From positions 99,070,701 to 99,134,700 of the forward strand of contig OX104134.1 in the NCBI GenBank assembly GCA_944470555.2: a DNA stretch of 64,000 nucleotides, written 5' to 3'. The position numbers and the translations under genes are program-made. This DNA comes from Heterobilharzia americana (lineage: Eukaryota > Platyhelminthes > Trematoda > Strigeidida > Schistosomatidae). Below are positions 33,776 through 46,544 of the stretch, piece after piece. Position 1 is the stretch's first letter; each line of letters begins with the position of its first letter. The notes under the pieces are model-generated. The model did not search any database, was not told where the DNA came from, and was given only the letters and a program-made list of their open reading frames with translations.

Positions 33776-34379
33776 AAAATCTCGATGTGAGATTACATTA
33801 GAAATTTGACATACTTCGGTTCATCACCATGAAATTAGTCAGTGGATAAGTCCAACATGCAAGGGCACATTTAGACTAAGATAACGGAATGGAAGTTGAG
33901 AGGTTAAGATGTGCTAAGATTTTGCATTTATATATTGTTATCACTTATAGCATTCTTGTCAGACGGAAATGGACAAGGATAGCTACAAAAATAATGTAGC
34001 ACTTAAAAAAACATTACGTGGATAAATTCACTGAACAGATGAGTTAATAGTAATGGTAATAATAATAATTCCGAAACATTCGGTAAAAAAACATGATAAG
34101 TTAAGTTCAGCAGAATAATATTGAAGTTTATTGTGAAATTAAAACGTTTCCTACTGATCACAAAGATATGACGAGAGTTTGTACATGAGTTACCAGAGAA
34201 GTGGGAGATTATCGACTGCTTTTTAAGCGCATAAATTTGCTTCTATGCTTTTGTTTGTAACATGGAAGAATAGGATTGCACGGCTTGTGGATTATTTTAG
34301 AAGATTTCAAGTTATTCACCTGGTGTCTTGTATCGACTTAGTGTCTATCAGTCATCATCAACAGGAAAGTCGAAGCTCT
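33776..34379. other. AT-rich arm DNA, no gene
   Basis: No coding or RNA signal recognised. Mirrored at 49,103-49,708. Confidence 0.6.
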
Positions 34380-37330
34380 AAGATGAAAGATGAGGAATCG
34401 GCCAAGAGTAGTAGACAAAAGTAAAAGAAGGGAAAGAGGAATACGAAAGTACTGAATTCAGCATGACGCTTGAGATGAGGATTCTGAGACACATCACATA
34501 CAGCCTCCAACTACTGGTTTATGTTGTCACGTGGACCCCAACCTAGAAGTCCACATTCTCCTACATGGCTAAGGCAAACAGTCGAAGACTTCATGCGATG
34601 ATGCCTTTTTATTTCTCGCCGCTCCTAACCCTTTCCAGACCTAAACAACATACTTCAGCTAACATTGTGGGATGGATAAAACGATGACTAGGTATGCGTA
34701 ACATATGTCCTAGCCGTCTCAGTCGATGAAGGTTAACAACCTCATCAACTGACTTCCCCCCCCCCCTCCCTGAAACTCTACACCTTACGCCTGCATTACT
34801 GATATGGTGACGTCACGATACGCGGCCTATTCTACGAAGCAACTATGGCCTCCACCTTAATGCCCATGTTTCACAACCATATAGTGGAACAGAGGGAACT
34901 ATAGCGCAGTAAAGTTCACCCTTAATAGACGACCAAGCATCCTGGTGGCGCCATAAGTGGCCTACGTTAGTGGAAGCCAAGCGAGCCCTTTGTATCTCTG
35001 TAGAGATCTCATCTGTGACTGGTCCACTGGGCGTAACCGACTTCCCACGTACGTGAAGTGGTCAACCATTTCACTCTCCATCTTTGACCAATTCACCAGT
35101 AAAGACCAGTCCTGAAGCAACGGTTTGCAACTCGATGGCGAGGAATGCATCCCAACCATTCGAATCGCCACTCAATATATCCAGAGGACTCTGTATCTTG
35201 TTATCTTCTTCATGCAACGGGAAAATATCATCTGCATACGCCAGATCTCCTGTGATACTATCAATAGCTGTGAAGTCAGACGATGAAAGGCAGACTTCTA
35301 TATGTATGTCAATGATAAACTTGAGTAGGAATGGGGAGAGTGAACATCCCTGAGAAACACCACTCCACGTACACAGTTCACCTGAAAACTCACTGTGCAT
35401 ACTAACAACCTGACGAGTGTTCGAGTGCACAGCCTTCGACAGAGTGATGTACTTACTCGGTACCTTTTACAGTGAGAGTTACTACCAAAGGACTTCTCAT
35501 CCGATGGAATGTAATGCCGCTTTCGGATCGAGGAAGGCAGTCAGGAGTCGGTAAATGTGCTTGTGTTGCAGAACCTCTCAGTGTAAATATCTGGTCGATA
35601 CTACGGTGGCCAGATCTGGAGTCTGCCTGTCTGTTTCTCTCTGATTCGCTGTTCCCGACCTCCACTCGTACGTCTAATGATTATAGCACCTAGAATCTGA
35701 TGCACTATGTTCGTCAGAGTGGTCCCTTTGTGGTTATCACATTACGACTTCTAACCTTTCTTGGAGACCGATACTATCAGTGATTGAGATCAGTCGGCGG
35801 GGATCATATCTGAATCCCGTACATAGATTTAACAGTTCAGATAATTTGGCCAATGATCCTCGATCGCTGTACTTGAGTAGCTCTGGCACTAGTCAATCTG
35901 ATCATGCTGTCCTTTCTCGTTTCAGATTATTTCCAGGTTTCTGCTAGTGTTGGTGGTCCTATTTTGGTATTCCATTCGAGTTTCAATTCGGTGCCGGGTA
36001 AAAGAATATTAGAGTGATCCGATCATCATTCCAGTTGTCTCCCCTGCTAGCGGATCGCAGACCCATACTTCTCTGCGTTAGTTTCACTAGTCACTGAAGT
36101 TTTCGCAGCAGACCACTTGCTTAGTTTACATAGCTGTCTACTGTTACCTTTTCGCCACTGCCTTTTCATCTCTAAGGTCTTCACCACGATCATTACTGAC
36201 ACATTTTGTCAGTCGGTATCCCTAATAAGCCTGAATAGTTGCCGACTGTTATCCAACCCTGATTCCTTCCCATCTTTCTCGCTTTCACCACCCACCACTG
36301 TTCGCGATCCACGCGAAGACTCCTGGTCAACTTACGTTTCAGTTGCTTCCTCTCTTCGTCATGGTCAGAGCCAGCTGAAATCAGGATTCTGACTTCAATG
36401 AGTTCAAATGAGATCGCATAAATCCAGTGACGTTCGCTGACCTTCGAATGCCTTTACCTGTGTTTCTGCAGCAGACTTAATATCACTTCAGGTTTCCTCA
36501 GGATGAACATTGCTGTCATGTTCAGATGAATGCTTAGATAACTCCTCCGTGAATGCTTACTTGACGTCCTCCTCTGCCAGGCGGGCCTCACTGCCTTCTG
36601 TTTCCTGCGACCAGTAAGGGGAAGACACACACATGACTGTTCTAGTGCATGATCGGGGTAGAAACTGGTACTCCAGGAAGAGCGGCAATCCTCCAACGAT
36701 AGCTTATAGCCATGTCATCCAACTGTGTCTATACGAGACAGTGTCTCTGCTTGTGCTTAATAAAGTTAGTGCTGGCCACAAACAAGTGATTGTCGGATTA
36801 AAACTGCAACAGAAGATCGCTGTCGTCGGTTCGTTGGCATGCGATTCTGTAAATACGTCCAAGATGCTTCTCCGATTGACTCAGCTTCCCTACTTAGTAG
36901 TTAAAGTCACCTGATATTAGGATGACATCTGAGCGTTTTGCTATTTGTAGTAAAATGGACAGCTTTTCTAACAATCGAATCTTTGCATCATCCAAATTGC
37001 AGTTGGTGGGTGCGTAGGCGGAAATTACGAATAGACATCGCCTTGTTTCACGATCCTTCCCTAGTTCTTACAGATCTGTTCAGTTGAACAGCAAGTAGAC
37101 GGATGTTTGCGGGAGTTCAGTTTAGGGGTGTATTTTTTGCTCTGCAACTCAGCGCTATGCATCTACCAGCAAGTCCAGACACTCGTAAGGTGAATCTCGA
37201 AGATTCACAAGTATGGCTAGGTGAGGTCAATTTAATAACCACACTCGTATCTTGTATACGTGTCCCAGAGACAGCATGTATCCATGGCTAGAGATTGCAG
37301 AATTTTCGCGAGTGATGCTTGCTTTCTGAT
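34380..37330 (-). pseudogene. Family-1 EN-RT non-LTR element, near complete, decayed (left arm)
   Basis: On the reverse strand, from 5' to 3': endonuclease (ISAYAPTNCNLDD and DVILISGDFNY at about 37,020-36,890), a WTQLDDMAISYRWR block (36,730), the RSLRVDREQWW linker (36,330), then RT with GVSQGCSLSPFLLKF (35,350), LAYADDIFPL (35,250), a LYGCETWALR-like block (34,880), and the C-terminal HxLR/TKTW-type tail ending near 34,380. It encodes a target-nicking endonuclease plus reverse transcriptase when intact; here stops and frameshifts are present throughout. The YADD catalytic motif survives. The family is abundant in schistosomes as an RTE-like EN-RT element; I do not assign a named family. 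Confidence 0.85.
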
Positions 37331-37799
37331 TAGGAGTAAAGTTTGGAAGTTGAAGTCCCTTAGAAGAAATCAATAGCGTGGTCTATTGTGACTAGTAATG
37401 AGGTTTGGATAGCTTTGATCGCTGATGACGATTGTATAGTGAGAGGTTAGGGTGGGCGCAGGAGGCCTTATATTAGCATGGGGGGGGGGGTGAAGGTAAA
37501 GAAGGGAACACAGTTGAGTTAGGATACGTTATGTTTGATTGGTACTTGTGAACTGCTAGAAGCAGCGTTGGGGTGGTTTACACCACCGGCTGCCAGCACC
37601 ATGGAAGGCCAGTTCTTCATGAGGTACCTGGTAACTCCTTCTCACCTTACCATTATCTAAGAGACCTTTATATCATGATAGCACCTCAAGGGAACAAGCG
37701 TTCCATCAACATAGCTCTCTGGGTTATCATGATATTCAAGCTCAATCACTACTTCAAGGTAGTAGCCATCGGTCGGCAGATGTCCTAATACCTCTTAAA
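37331..37799. other. Arm DNA with a poly-G tract
   Basis: An 11-G run at 37,480-37,490 (10 in the mirror copy). A stretch near 37,600-37,635 (GCACCATGGAAGGCCAG and ATGAGGTACCTG) resembles 62,420-62,455 next to another family-1 endonuclease, so it is probably 5' family-1 sequence. The small open frame at 37,573-37,788 has no domain. Confidence 0.5.
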
Positions 37800-38040
37800 G
37801 AAACTAGTATTCTGCGCTGTTCGTCTTGTCATATCATGTGGCTGTGAGACACGGCCGTTTAAAGCAGAATAGATCACAGGTTTCTGGTCACAGATGTCTT
37901 CAATGCGCTGTTTCAATATAGTCAGCATACGAGCAGTGTGTAGGTCAAGTGGAAAGCACTAGGAAAACCACTGGATGAAGTTGTCAAACTTCACTGACGG
38001 AGGTGGGTTACACGTATCTGATCGTTGGTGCCTTGATGTG
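37800..38040 (+). pseudogene. Family-1 RT C-terminal remnant
   Basis: The forward strand gives CGCETRPFKAE (compare LYGCETW) and, after a break, LGKPLDEVVKLH (compare DEVVNLHRLR). It is opposite in orientation to the adjacent family-1 element. Mirror: about 44,478-44,718 (-). Confidence 0.55.
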
Positions 38041-38260
38041 AGATGTCACCTGATTATTTTAAAGGAAGCCTGAAAGTTATCAGACCAAGATATGCGGCTA
38101 CTAGACAGAGTCCCGTAGGAAGAAGTATATTTTCTAGTTACGGATAATAAGAGTCGTGTGCCTGTATTCACTGTTTGACTTCTCCGGAAGTTTGAATATC
38201 TTGATTAACCTTCATAATTCATACCCGTTGTCGCCGAACACACTTTTGTGTGCTTCGATA

Positions 38261-38476
38261 TCACTCTTTTCTCAGCCAGGTTCCTGTGAAGTTTGGCATC
38301 TTGAAGCGATTCACATCTATCTGTCCGAGGTTCTGTGTCGACTTGTTTGGAAGCTGGACATCAGTGAAAAGCGATTTCATGTTAAGAGATCTCTTATCTA
38401 CTTGATTTGTTCTGTATTCACCTTTGTCGGGAGACAGTGTACATTTGATTCTGTGTTTAGATGCTGATTGCAACAT
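38261..38476 (-). pseudogene. Possible Penelope-like RT fragment
   Basis: The reverse-strand frame contains LNMKSLFTDVQLPNKST, reminiscent of the DVxSLFTNVPL block of Penelope-like RTs. It lies back-to-back with the forward Penelope-like piece at 38,560. Mirror: 44,042-44,257 (+). Confidence 0.35.
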
Positions 38477-38559
38477 TCAAGAATGGTTAATCTGAAGTGT
38501 TAAAATGCTTGTCATACTGATAAGGGTAGATGTGTAGTTCTTATGGACTAAAAAGTCGT

Positions 38560-38840
38560 CGGAAACTATCATTTCTACTCTCAAGCAACAAGGAATTCTC
38601 TCAGCCTGCCAACGAAGAGAACTAACCATATTTAGCTAAATGAAAAATTACAGAGATTTTAAGAAGACTGAAAAACGACTCCATATTCAGCAAGGATTTT
38701 CACGAACAAATAAGATCTACAAGTTCAACATTGTATAGATTGTCTGAAGTATACAAAATAGGCTTGTCTATCCACCCGCTTTTGAACACGCCTGGATACT
38801 TCCATCATCCAATCGCAAAGTGATTACCAGAATTTCATAA
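38560..38840 (+). pseudogene. Penelope-like element RT fragment (left arm)
   Basis: Forward frames (with one slip near 38,658) give IRSTSSTLYRLSEVYKIG then LSIHPLLNTPGYFHHPIAK. They align in order with the Penelope-like RT signature of the form RPTGS..RLYGLPKVHK..PLRPILS, including the IAK block before the palm. The catalytic region is absent. Mirror: 43,679-43,959 (-), where the frame is intact across the slip. Confidence 0.65.
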
Positions 38841-38899
38841 AGCCTGTAAAAAAGCGCTCTCCGAGATACCTGTGGATCCATGTAGTGCATAAAGACGTA

Positions 38900-39895
38900 A
38901 AACCTCGCCTAGTTAACTAGCTACTAGTCGGCCATAAGTCCCGGTAAAGAGGGAAGGTTGGGCATACGGCTGGCAACCCTACCCCGGAAATCCAATCCAA
39001 CCGCTAAAGAAACTTCAAAGCACAAAGAAAATATAAAAGATAAAATTAAACTTATTCCTCACTGGAATCGGAGAGACGAAATGACGTCAGTTGGTGAAAG
39101 CCTTCCGGAAGCCGGTCGACCGATGGGTCTCCTCTCGATGAAAGCGAAAGTAAGAATGGGGATAAAGAATGTCCGCACCATGTATGGACCTCGCAGGGCT
39201 ACCCAGATTGCAAACAGATGAGAAGGCATAACATAGATGTCCTAGGCTAGGAATCTGCGAAAGCAGACCGAATGGAAGTGGACTCTCCAAACTGTCAACT
39301 AGAGAGTTAGTAATCTACTCAAATATTGTCACTCAGACGACAACCACGAGCACACTGAGTATTCCAGTGGCTATCATGATCTCCCCAGAGCATCTGATAC
39401 TCTTATGCAGTGGGAATTAATCTCCTCCAGGATCATGACAGCAAAATTCAATACAAAAGGAAGGGAAGTCACAGTTGTACAATGCTACGCGCCAACAAAT
39501 AATGCAGATTAGGAGAAGAACGAGGAAGTCTACAGACAACTGCAATCAGTACTAGACAAGACTCCAGTTGGCGACATCAAAATTCTAATGGGCGACATGA
39601 ACGCCAAAGTGGGGGCGGACAACACAGGAAGAGAACCAATCATGGGTCTAGAAGCACTCAGTGAAATGAATGAGAACGGAGAAGTGTTTTTAGACTTCTG
39701 CGCATTTAATGATTTGGTGATTGGAGGCGAGGTACTGTGTACGAACACAAGGATATTCACAAAGTAGCGACACAGATTTCACCAGAAACCAGGACACACT
39801 AGAAATCAGATCGACTTCATCCCAATGTGAGGAGAGGAGAGACGCAGCCAAATGGACACAAGATCAAGAAGGGTAGCAGATGTAGACGTCGTCAA
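38900..39895 (+). pseudogene. Family-2 (RTE-like) 5' end and endonuclease fragment, left arm
   Basis: It begins with the family 5' end (ACCTCGCC at 38,903), then MKAKVRMGIKNVRTMYG (about 39,139-39,190), a break, and GDIKILMGDMNAKVGADN (39,572-39,620), CAFNDLVIGG and RNQIDFIPM. It stops at about 39,895, where it joins a family-1 RT piece in opposite orientation. Mirror: 42,624-43,619 (-). Confidence 0.8.
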
Positions 39896-40163
39896 CCGCT
39901 TCACTCTCCATCTTTGACCAATTCACCAGTAAAGACCAGTCCTGAAGCAACGGTTTGCAACTCGATGGCGAGGAATGCATCCCAACCATTCGAATCGCCA
40001 CTCAATATATCCAGAGGACTCTGTATCTTGTTATCTTCTTCATGCAACGGGAAAATATCATCTGCATACGCCAGATCTCCTGTGATACTATCAATAGCTG
40101 TGAAGTCAGACGATGAAAGGCAGACTTCTATATGTATGTCAATGATAAACTTGAGTAGGAATG
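39896..40163 (-). pseudogene. Family-1 RT piece fused to family-2 endonuclease
   Basis: The reverse strand carries the IDSITGDLAYADD ... GELVKDGE part of family-1 RT, identical to 35,071-35,338. It is joined directly to the family-2 fragment, giving a chimeric junction. It also ends at the palindrome inner border. Confidence 0.8.
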
Positions 40164-42355
40164 ACGAGAGATATTCAAACCTATGGAGAACTCAAAGAGT
40201 GAACACAGGCACATCACTTTTATTATCCGTAACCAGAAAAAATAATTCTGTCTAGCAGATAACTAGTTTAGTAGCCGCATGTCATAGTCTCATCAGTTTC
40301 AGCCTTCATTTAAAGTTATCAGCTTCCAGAGATTCCAAATTCCGAACTTTACTCCTAATCAGAAAGCAAGCATCACTCGCGAAAATTCTGCAATCTCTAG
40401 CCATGGATACATGCTGTCTCTGGGACACGTATACAAGATACGAGTGTGGTTATTAAATTGACCTCACCTAGCCATACTTGTGAATCTTCGAGATTCACCT
40501 TACGAGTGTCTGGACTTGCTGGTAGATGCATAGCGCTGAGTTGCAGAGCAAAAAATACACCCCTAAACTGAACTCCCGCAAACATCCGTCTACTTGCTGT
40601 TCAACTGAACAGATCTGTAAGAACTAGGGAAGGATCGTGAAACAAGGCGATGTCTATTCGTAATTTCCGCCTACGCACCCACCAACTGCAATTTGGATGA
40701 TGCAAAGATTCGATTGTTAGAAAAGCTGTCCATTTTACTACAAATAGCAAAACGCTCAGATGTCATCCTAATATCAGGTGACTTTAACTACTAAGTAGGG
40801 AAGCTGAGTCAATCGGAGAAGCATCTTGGACGTATTTACAGAATCGCATGCCAACGAACCGACGACAGCGATCTTCTGTTGCAGTTTTAATCCGACAATC
40901 ACTTGTTTGTGGCCAGCACTAACTTTATTAAGCACAAGCAGAGACACTGTCTCGTATAGACACAGTTGGATGACATGGCTATAAGCTATCGTTGGAGGAT
41001 TGCCGCTCTTCCTGGAGTACCAGTTTCTACCCCGATCATGCACTAGAACAGTCATGTGTGTGTCTTCCCCTTACTGGTCGCAGGAAACAGAAGGCAGTGA
41101 GGCCCGCCTGGCAGAGGAGGACGTCAAGTAAGCATTCACGGAGGAGTTATCTAAGCATTCATCTGAACATGACAGCAATGTTCATCCTGAGGAAACCTGA
41201 AGTGATATTAAGTCTGCTGCAGAAACACAGGTAAAGGCATTCGAAGGTCAGCGAACGTCACTGGATTTATGCGATCTCATTTGAACTCATTGAAGTCAGA
41301 ATCCTGATTTCAGCTGGCTCTGACCATGACGAAGAGAGGAAGCAACTGAAACGTAAGTTGACCAGGAGTCTTCGCGTGGATCGCGAACAGTGGTGGGTGG
41401 TGAAAGCGAGAAAGATGGGGAAGGAATCAGGGTTGGATAACAGTCGGCAACTATTCAGGCTTATTAGGGATACCGACTGACAAAATGTGTCAGTAATGAT
41501 CGTGGTGAAGACCTTAGAGATGAAAAGGCAGTGGCGAAAAGGTAACAGTAGACAGCTATGTAAACTAAGCAAGTGGTCTGCTGCGAAAACTTCAGTGACT
41601 AGTGAAACTAACGCAGAGAAGTATGGGTCTGCGATCCGCTAGCAGGGGAGACAACTGGAATGATGATCGGATCACTCTAATATTCTTTTACCCGGCACCG
41701 AATTGAAACTCGAATGGAATACCAAAATAGGACCACCAACACTAGCAGAAACCTGGAAATAATCTGAAACGAGAAAGGACAGCATGATCAGATTGACTAG
41801 TGCCAGAGCTACTCAAGTACAGCGATCGAGGATCATTGGCCAAATTATCTGAACTGTTAAATCTATGTACGGGATTCAGATATGATCCCCGCCGACTGAT
41901 CTCAATCACTGATAGTATCGGTCTCCAAGAAAGGTTAGAAGTCGTAATGTGATAACCACAAAGGGACCACTCTGACGAACATAGTGCATCAGATTCTAGG
42001 TGCTATAATCATTAGACGTACGAGTGGAGGTCGGGAACAGCGAATCAGAGAGAAACAGACAGGCAGACTCCAGATCTGGCCACCGTAGTATCGACCAGAT
42101 ATTTACACTGAGAGGTTCTGCAACACAAGCACATTTACCGACTCCTGACTGCCTTCCTCGATCCGAAAGCGGCATTACATTCCATCGGATGAGAAGTCCT
42201 TTGGTAGTAACTCTCACTGTAAAAGGTACCGAGTAAGTACATCACTCTGTCGAAGGCTGTGCACTCGAACACTCGTCAGGTTGTTAGTATGCACAGTGAG
42301 TTTTCAGGTGAACTGTGTACGTGGAGTGGTGTTTCTCAGGGATGTTCACTCTCCC
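40164..42355. other. Palindrome B spacer
   Basis: A 2,192-base spacer. 40,164-40,340 is a diverged copy (roughly 80% by eye) of 44,320-44,470; the rest is most of a family-1 element in forward orientation. Its family-1 part is a direct repeat of 45.2-48.1 kb and of 14.5-16.4 kb. Confidence 0.85.
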
Positions 42356-42624
42356 CATTCCTACTCAAGTTTATCATTGACATACATATAGAAGTCTGCC
42401 TTTCATCGTCTGACTTCACAGCTATTGATAGTATCACAGGAGATCTGGCGTATGCAGATGATATTTTCCCGTTGCATGAAGAAGATAACAAGATACAGAG
42501 TCCTCTGGATATATTGAGTGGCGATTCGAATGGTTGGGATGCATTCCTCGCCATCGAGTTGCAAACCGTTGCTTCAGGACTGGTCTTTACTGGTGAATTG
42601 GTCAAAGATGGAGAGTGAAGCGGT
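40345..42624 (+). pseudogene. Family-1 EN-RT element, 3' truncated (spacer copy)
   Basis: It has the same endonuclease and RT blocks as 34,380-37,330 but on the forward strand (GDFNY near 40,785; YADD near 42,455), ending at GELVKDGE (42,618). The next bases switch to inverted family-2 sequence, whereas the complete copies at 35.07 and 48.41 kb continue with family-1 3' sequence. Stops interrupt it. Confidence 0.85.
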
Positions 42625-43619
42625 TGACGACGTCTACATCTGCTACCCTTCTTGATCTTGTGTCCATTTGGCTGCGTCTCTCCTCTCCTCACATTGGGAT
42701 GAAGTCGATCTGATTTCTAGTGTGTCCTGGTTTCTGGTGAAATCTGTGTCGCTACTTTGTGAATATCCTTGTGTTCGTACACAGTACCTCGCCTCCAATC
42801 ACCAAATCATTAAATGCGCAGAAGTCTAAAAACACTTCTCCGTTCTCATTCATTTCACTGAGTGCTTCTAGACCCATGATTGGTTCTCTTCCTGTGTTGT
42901 CCGCCCCCACTTTGGCGTTCATGTCGCCCATTAGAATTTTGATGTCGCCAACTGGAGTCTTGTCTAGTACTGATTGCAGTTGTCTGTAGACTTCCTCGTT
43001 CTTCTCCTAATCTGCATTATTTGTTGGCGCGTAGCATTGTACAACTGTGACTTCCCTTCCTTTTGTATTGAATTTTGCTGTCATGATCCTGGAGGAGATT
43101 AATTCCCACTGCATAAGAGTATCAGATGCTCTGGGGAGATCATGATAGCCACTGGAATACTCAGTGTGCTCGTGGTTGTCGTCTGAGTGACAATATTTGA
43201 GTAGATTACTAACTCTCTAGTTGACAGTTTGGAGAGTCCACTTCCATTCGGTCTGCTTTCGCAGATTCCTAGCCTAGGACATCTATGTTATGCCTTCTCA
43301 TCTGTTTGCAATCTGGGTAGCCCTGCGAGGTCCATACATGGTGTGGACATTCTTTATCCCCATTCTTACTTTCGCTTTCATCGAGAGGAGACCCATCGGT
43401 CGACCGGCTTCCGGAAGGCTTTCACCAACTGACGTCATTTCGTCTCTCCGATTCCAGTGAGGAATAAGTTTAATTTTATCTTTTATATTTTCTTTGTGCT
43501 TTGAAGTTTCTTTAGCGGTTGGATTGGATTTCCGGGGTAGGGTTGCCAGCCGTATGCCCAACCTTCCCTCTTTACCGGGACTTATGGCCGACTAGTAGCT
43601 AGTTAACTAGGCGAGGTTT
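42624..43619 (-). pseudogene. Family-2 endonuclease fragment, right arm
   Basis: Mirror of 38,900-39,895. It supplies the uninterrupted sequence across the point where the Gypsy 5' LTR entered the copy at 17,081. Confidence 0.8.
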
Positions 43620-43678
43620 TACGTCTTTATGCACTACATGGATCCACAGGTATCTCGGAGAGCGCTTTTTTACAGGCT

Positions 43679-43959
43679 TTATGAAATTCTGGTAATCACT
43701 TTGCGATTGGATGATGGAAGTATCCAGGCGTGTTCAAAAGCGGGTGGATAGACAAGCCTATTTTGTATACTTCAGACAATCTATACAATGTTGAACTTGT
43801 AGATCTTATTTGTTCGTGAAAATCCTTGCTGAATATGGAGTCGTTTTTCAGTCTTCTTAAATCTCTGTAATTTTTCATTTAGCTAAATATGGTTAGTTCT
43901 CTTCGTTGGCAGGCTGAGAGAATTCCTTGTTGCTTGAGAGTAGAAATGATAGTTTCCGA
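43679..43959 (-). pseudogene. Penelope-like RT fragment, right arm
   Basis: Mirror of 38,560-38,840. The reverse frame 43,878-43,696 is open across the whole signature, one base different from the left arm. Confidence 0.65.
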
Positions 43960-44477
43960 CGACTTTTTAGTCCATAAGAACTACACATCTACCCTTATCA
44001 GTATGACAAGCATTTTAACACTTCAGATTAACCATTCTTGAATGTTGCAATCAGCATCTAAACACAGAATCAAATGTACACTGTCTCCCGACAAAGGTGA
44101 ATACAGAACAAATCAAGTAGATAAGAGATCTCTTAACATGAAATCGCTTTTCACTGATGTCCAGCTTCCAAACAAGTCGACACAGAACCTCGGACAGATA
44201 GATGTGAATCGCTTCAAGATGCCAAACTTCACAGGAACCTGGCTGAGAAAAGAGTGATATCGAAGCACACAAAAGTGTGTTCGGCGACAACGGGTATGAA
44301 TTATGAAGGTTAATCAAGATATTCAAACTTCCGGAGAAGTCAAACAGTGAATACAGGCACACGACTCTTATTATCCGTAACTAGAAAATATACTTCTTCC
44401 TACGGGACTCTGTCTAGTAGCCGCATATCTTGGTCTGATAACTTTCAGGCTTCCTTTAAAATAATCAGGTGACATCT

Positions 44478-44718
44478 CACATCAAGGCACCAACGATCAG
44501 ATACGTGTAACCCACCTCCGTCAGTGAAGTTTGACAACTTCATCCAGTGGTTTTCCTAGTGCTTTCCACTTGACCTACACACTGCTCGTATGCTGACTAT
44601 ATTGAAACAGCGCATTGAAGACATCTGTGACCAGAAACCTGTGATCTATTCTGCTTTAAACGGCCGTGTCTCACAGCCACATGATATGACAAGACGAACA
44701 GCGCAGAATACTAGTTTC
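44478..44718 (-). pseudogene. Family-1 RT C-terminal remnant, right arm
   Basis: Mirror of 37,800-38,040. Confidence 0.55.
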
Positions 44719-46532
44719 TTTAAGAGGTATTAGGACATCTGCCGACCGATGGCTACTACCTTGAAGTAGTGATTGAGCTTGAATATCATGATAACCCAGA
44801 GAGCTATGTTGATGGAACGCTTGTTCCCTTGAGGTGCTATCATGATATAAAGGTCTCTTAGATAATGGTAAGGTGAGAAGGAGTTACCAGGTACCTCATG
44901 AAGAACTGGCCTTCCATGGTGCTGGCAGCCGGTGGTGTAAACCACCCCAACGCTGCTTCTAGCAGTTCACAAGTACCAATCAAACATAACGTATCCTAAC
45001 TCAACTGTGTTCCCTTCTTTACCTTCACCCCCCCCCCATGCTAATATAAGGCCTCCTGCGCCCACCCTAACCTCTCACTATACAATCGTCATCAGCGATC
45101 AAAGCTATCCAAACCTCATTACTAGTCACAATAGACCACGCTATTGATTTCTTCTAAGGGACTTCAACTTCCAAACTTTACTCCTAATCAGAAAGCAAGC
45201 ATCACTCGCGAAAATTCTGCAATCTCTAGCCATGGATACATGCTGTCTCTGGGACACGTATACAAGATACGAGTGTGGTTATTAAATTGACCTCACCTAG
45301 CCATACTTGTGAATCTTCGAGATTCACCTTACGAGTGTCTGGACTTGCTGGTAGATGCATAGCGCTGAGTTGCAGAGCAAAAAATACACCCCTAAACTGA
45401 ACTCCCGCAAACATCCGTCTACTTGCTGTTCAACTGAACAGATCTGTAAGAACTAGGGAAGGATCGTGAAACAAGGCGATGTCTATTCGTAATTTCCGCC
45501 TACGCACCCACCAACTGCAATTTGGATGATGCAAAGATTCGATTGTTAGAAAAGCTGTCCATTTTACTACAAATAGCAAAACGCTCAGATGTCATCCTAA
45601 TATCAGGTGACTTTAACTACTAAGTAGGGAAGCTGAGTCAATCGGAGAAGCATCTTGGACGTATTTACAGAATCGCATGCCAACGAACCGACGACAGCGA
45701 TCTTCTGTTGCAGTTTTAATCCGACAATCACTTGTTTGTGGCCAGCACTAACTTTATTAAGCACAAGCAGAGACACTGTCTCGTATAGACACAGTTGGAT
45801 GACATGGCTATAAGCTATCGTTGGAGGATTGCCGCTCTTCCTGGAGTACCAGTTTCTACCCCGATCATGCACTAGAACAGTCATGTGTGTGTCTTCCCCT
45901 TACTGGTCGCAGGAAACAGAAGGCAGTGAGGCCCGCCTGGCAGAGGAGGACGTCAAGTAAGCATTCACGGAGGAGTTATCTAAGCATTCATCTGAACATG
46001 ACAGCAATGTTCATCCTGAGGAAACCTGAAGTGATATTAAGTCTGCTGCAGAAACACAGGTAAAGGCATTCGAAGGTCAGCGAACGTCACTGGATTTATG
46101 CGATCTCATTTGAACTCATTGAAGTCAGAATCCTGATTTCAGCTGGCTCTGACCATGACGAAGAGAGGAAGCAACTGAAACGTAAGTTGACCAGGAGTCT
46201 TCGCGTGGATCGCGAACAGTGGTGGGTGGTGAAAGCGAGAAAGATGGGGAAGGAATCAGGGTTGGATAACAGTCGGCAACTATTCAGGCTTATTAGGGAT
46301 ACCGACTGACAAAATGTGTCAGTAATGATCGTGGTGAAGACCTTAGAGATGAAAAGGCAGTGGCGAAAAGGTAACAGTAGACAGCTATGTAAACTAAGCA
46401 AGTGGTCTGCTGCGAAAACTTCAGTGACTAGTGAAACTAACGCAGAGAAGTATGGGTCTGCGATCCGCTAGCAGGGGAGACAACTGGAATGATGATCGGA
46501 TCACTCTAATATTCTTTTACCCGGCACCGAAT

Positions 46533-46544
46533 TGAAACTCGAAT
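46533..46544. repeat. Target-site duplication, left
   Basis: TGAAACTCGAAT. The uninterrupted target is seen at 41,699-41,720. It repeats at 47,497-47,508. Confidence 0.85.

Larger units (their letters stand above)
32563..40163. repeat. Palindrome B, left arm
   Basis: Reverse complement of 42,356-50,920. Matched positions sum to 83,482-83,484 outside the insertion at 46.5-47.5 kb and 82,517-82,519 inside it. The outer border is at CATAAAACTG (32,563 and 50,920); the inner border is at GAATG/CATTC (40,163 and 42,356). Differences I saw are single-base, for example near 36,270 (one C missing), 37,480-37,490 (11 versus 10 G) and 39,174 (G versus A on the same strand). By eye the arms exceed 99% identity. 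Confidence 0.96.

Noticed and set aside
34757..34767. Poly-C/poly-G runs as regulatory G-quadruplex sites
   Set aside because: Single 10-11-base runs (also 37,480, 45,028 and 48,717), not four spaced runs; more likely slippage tracts or assembly-prone homopolymers.
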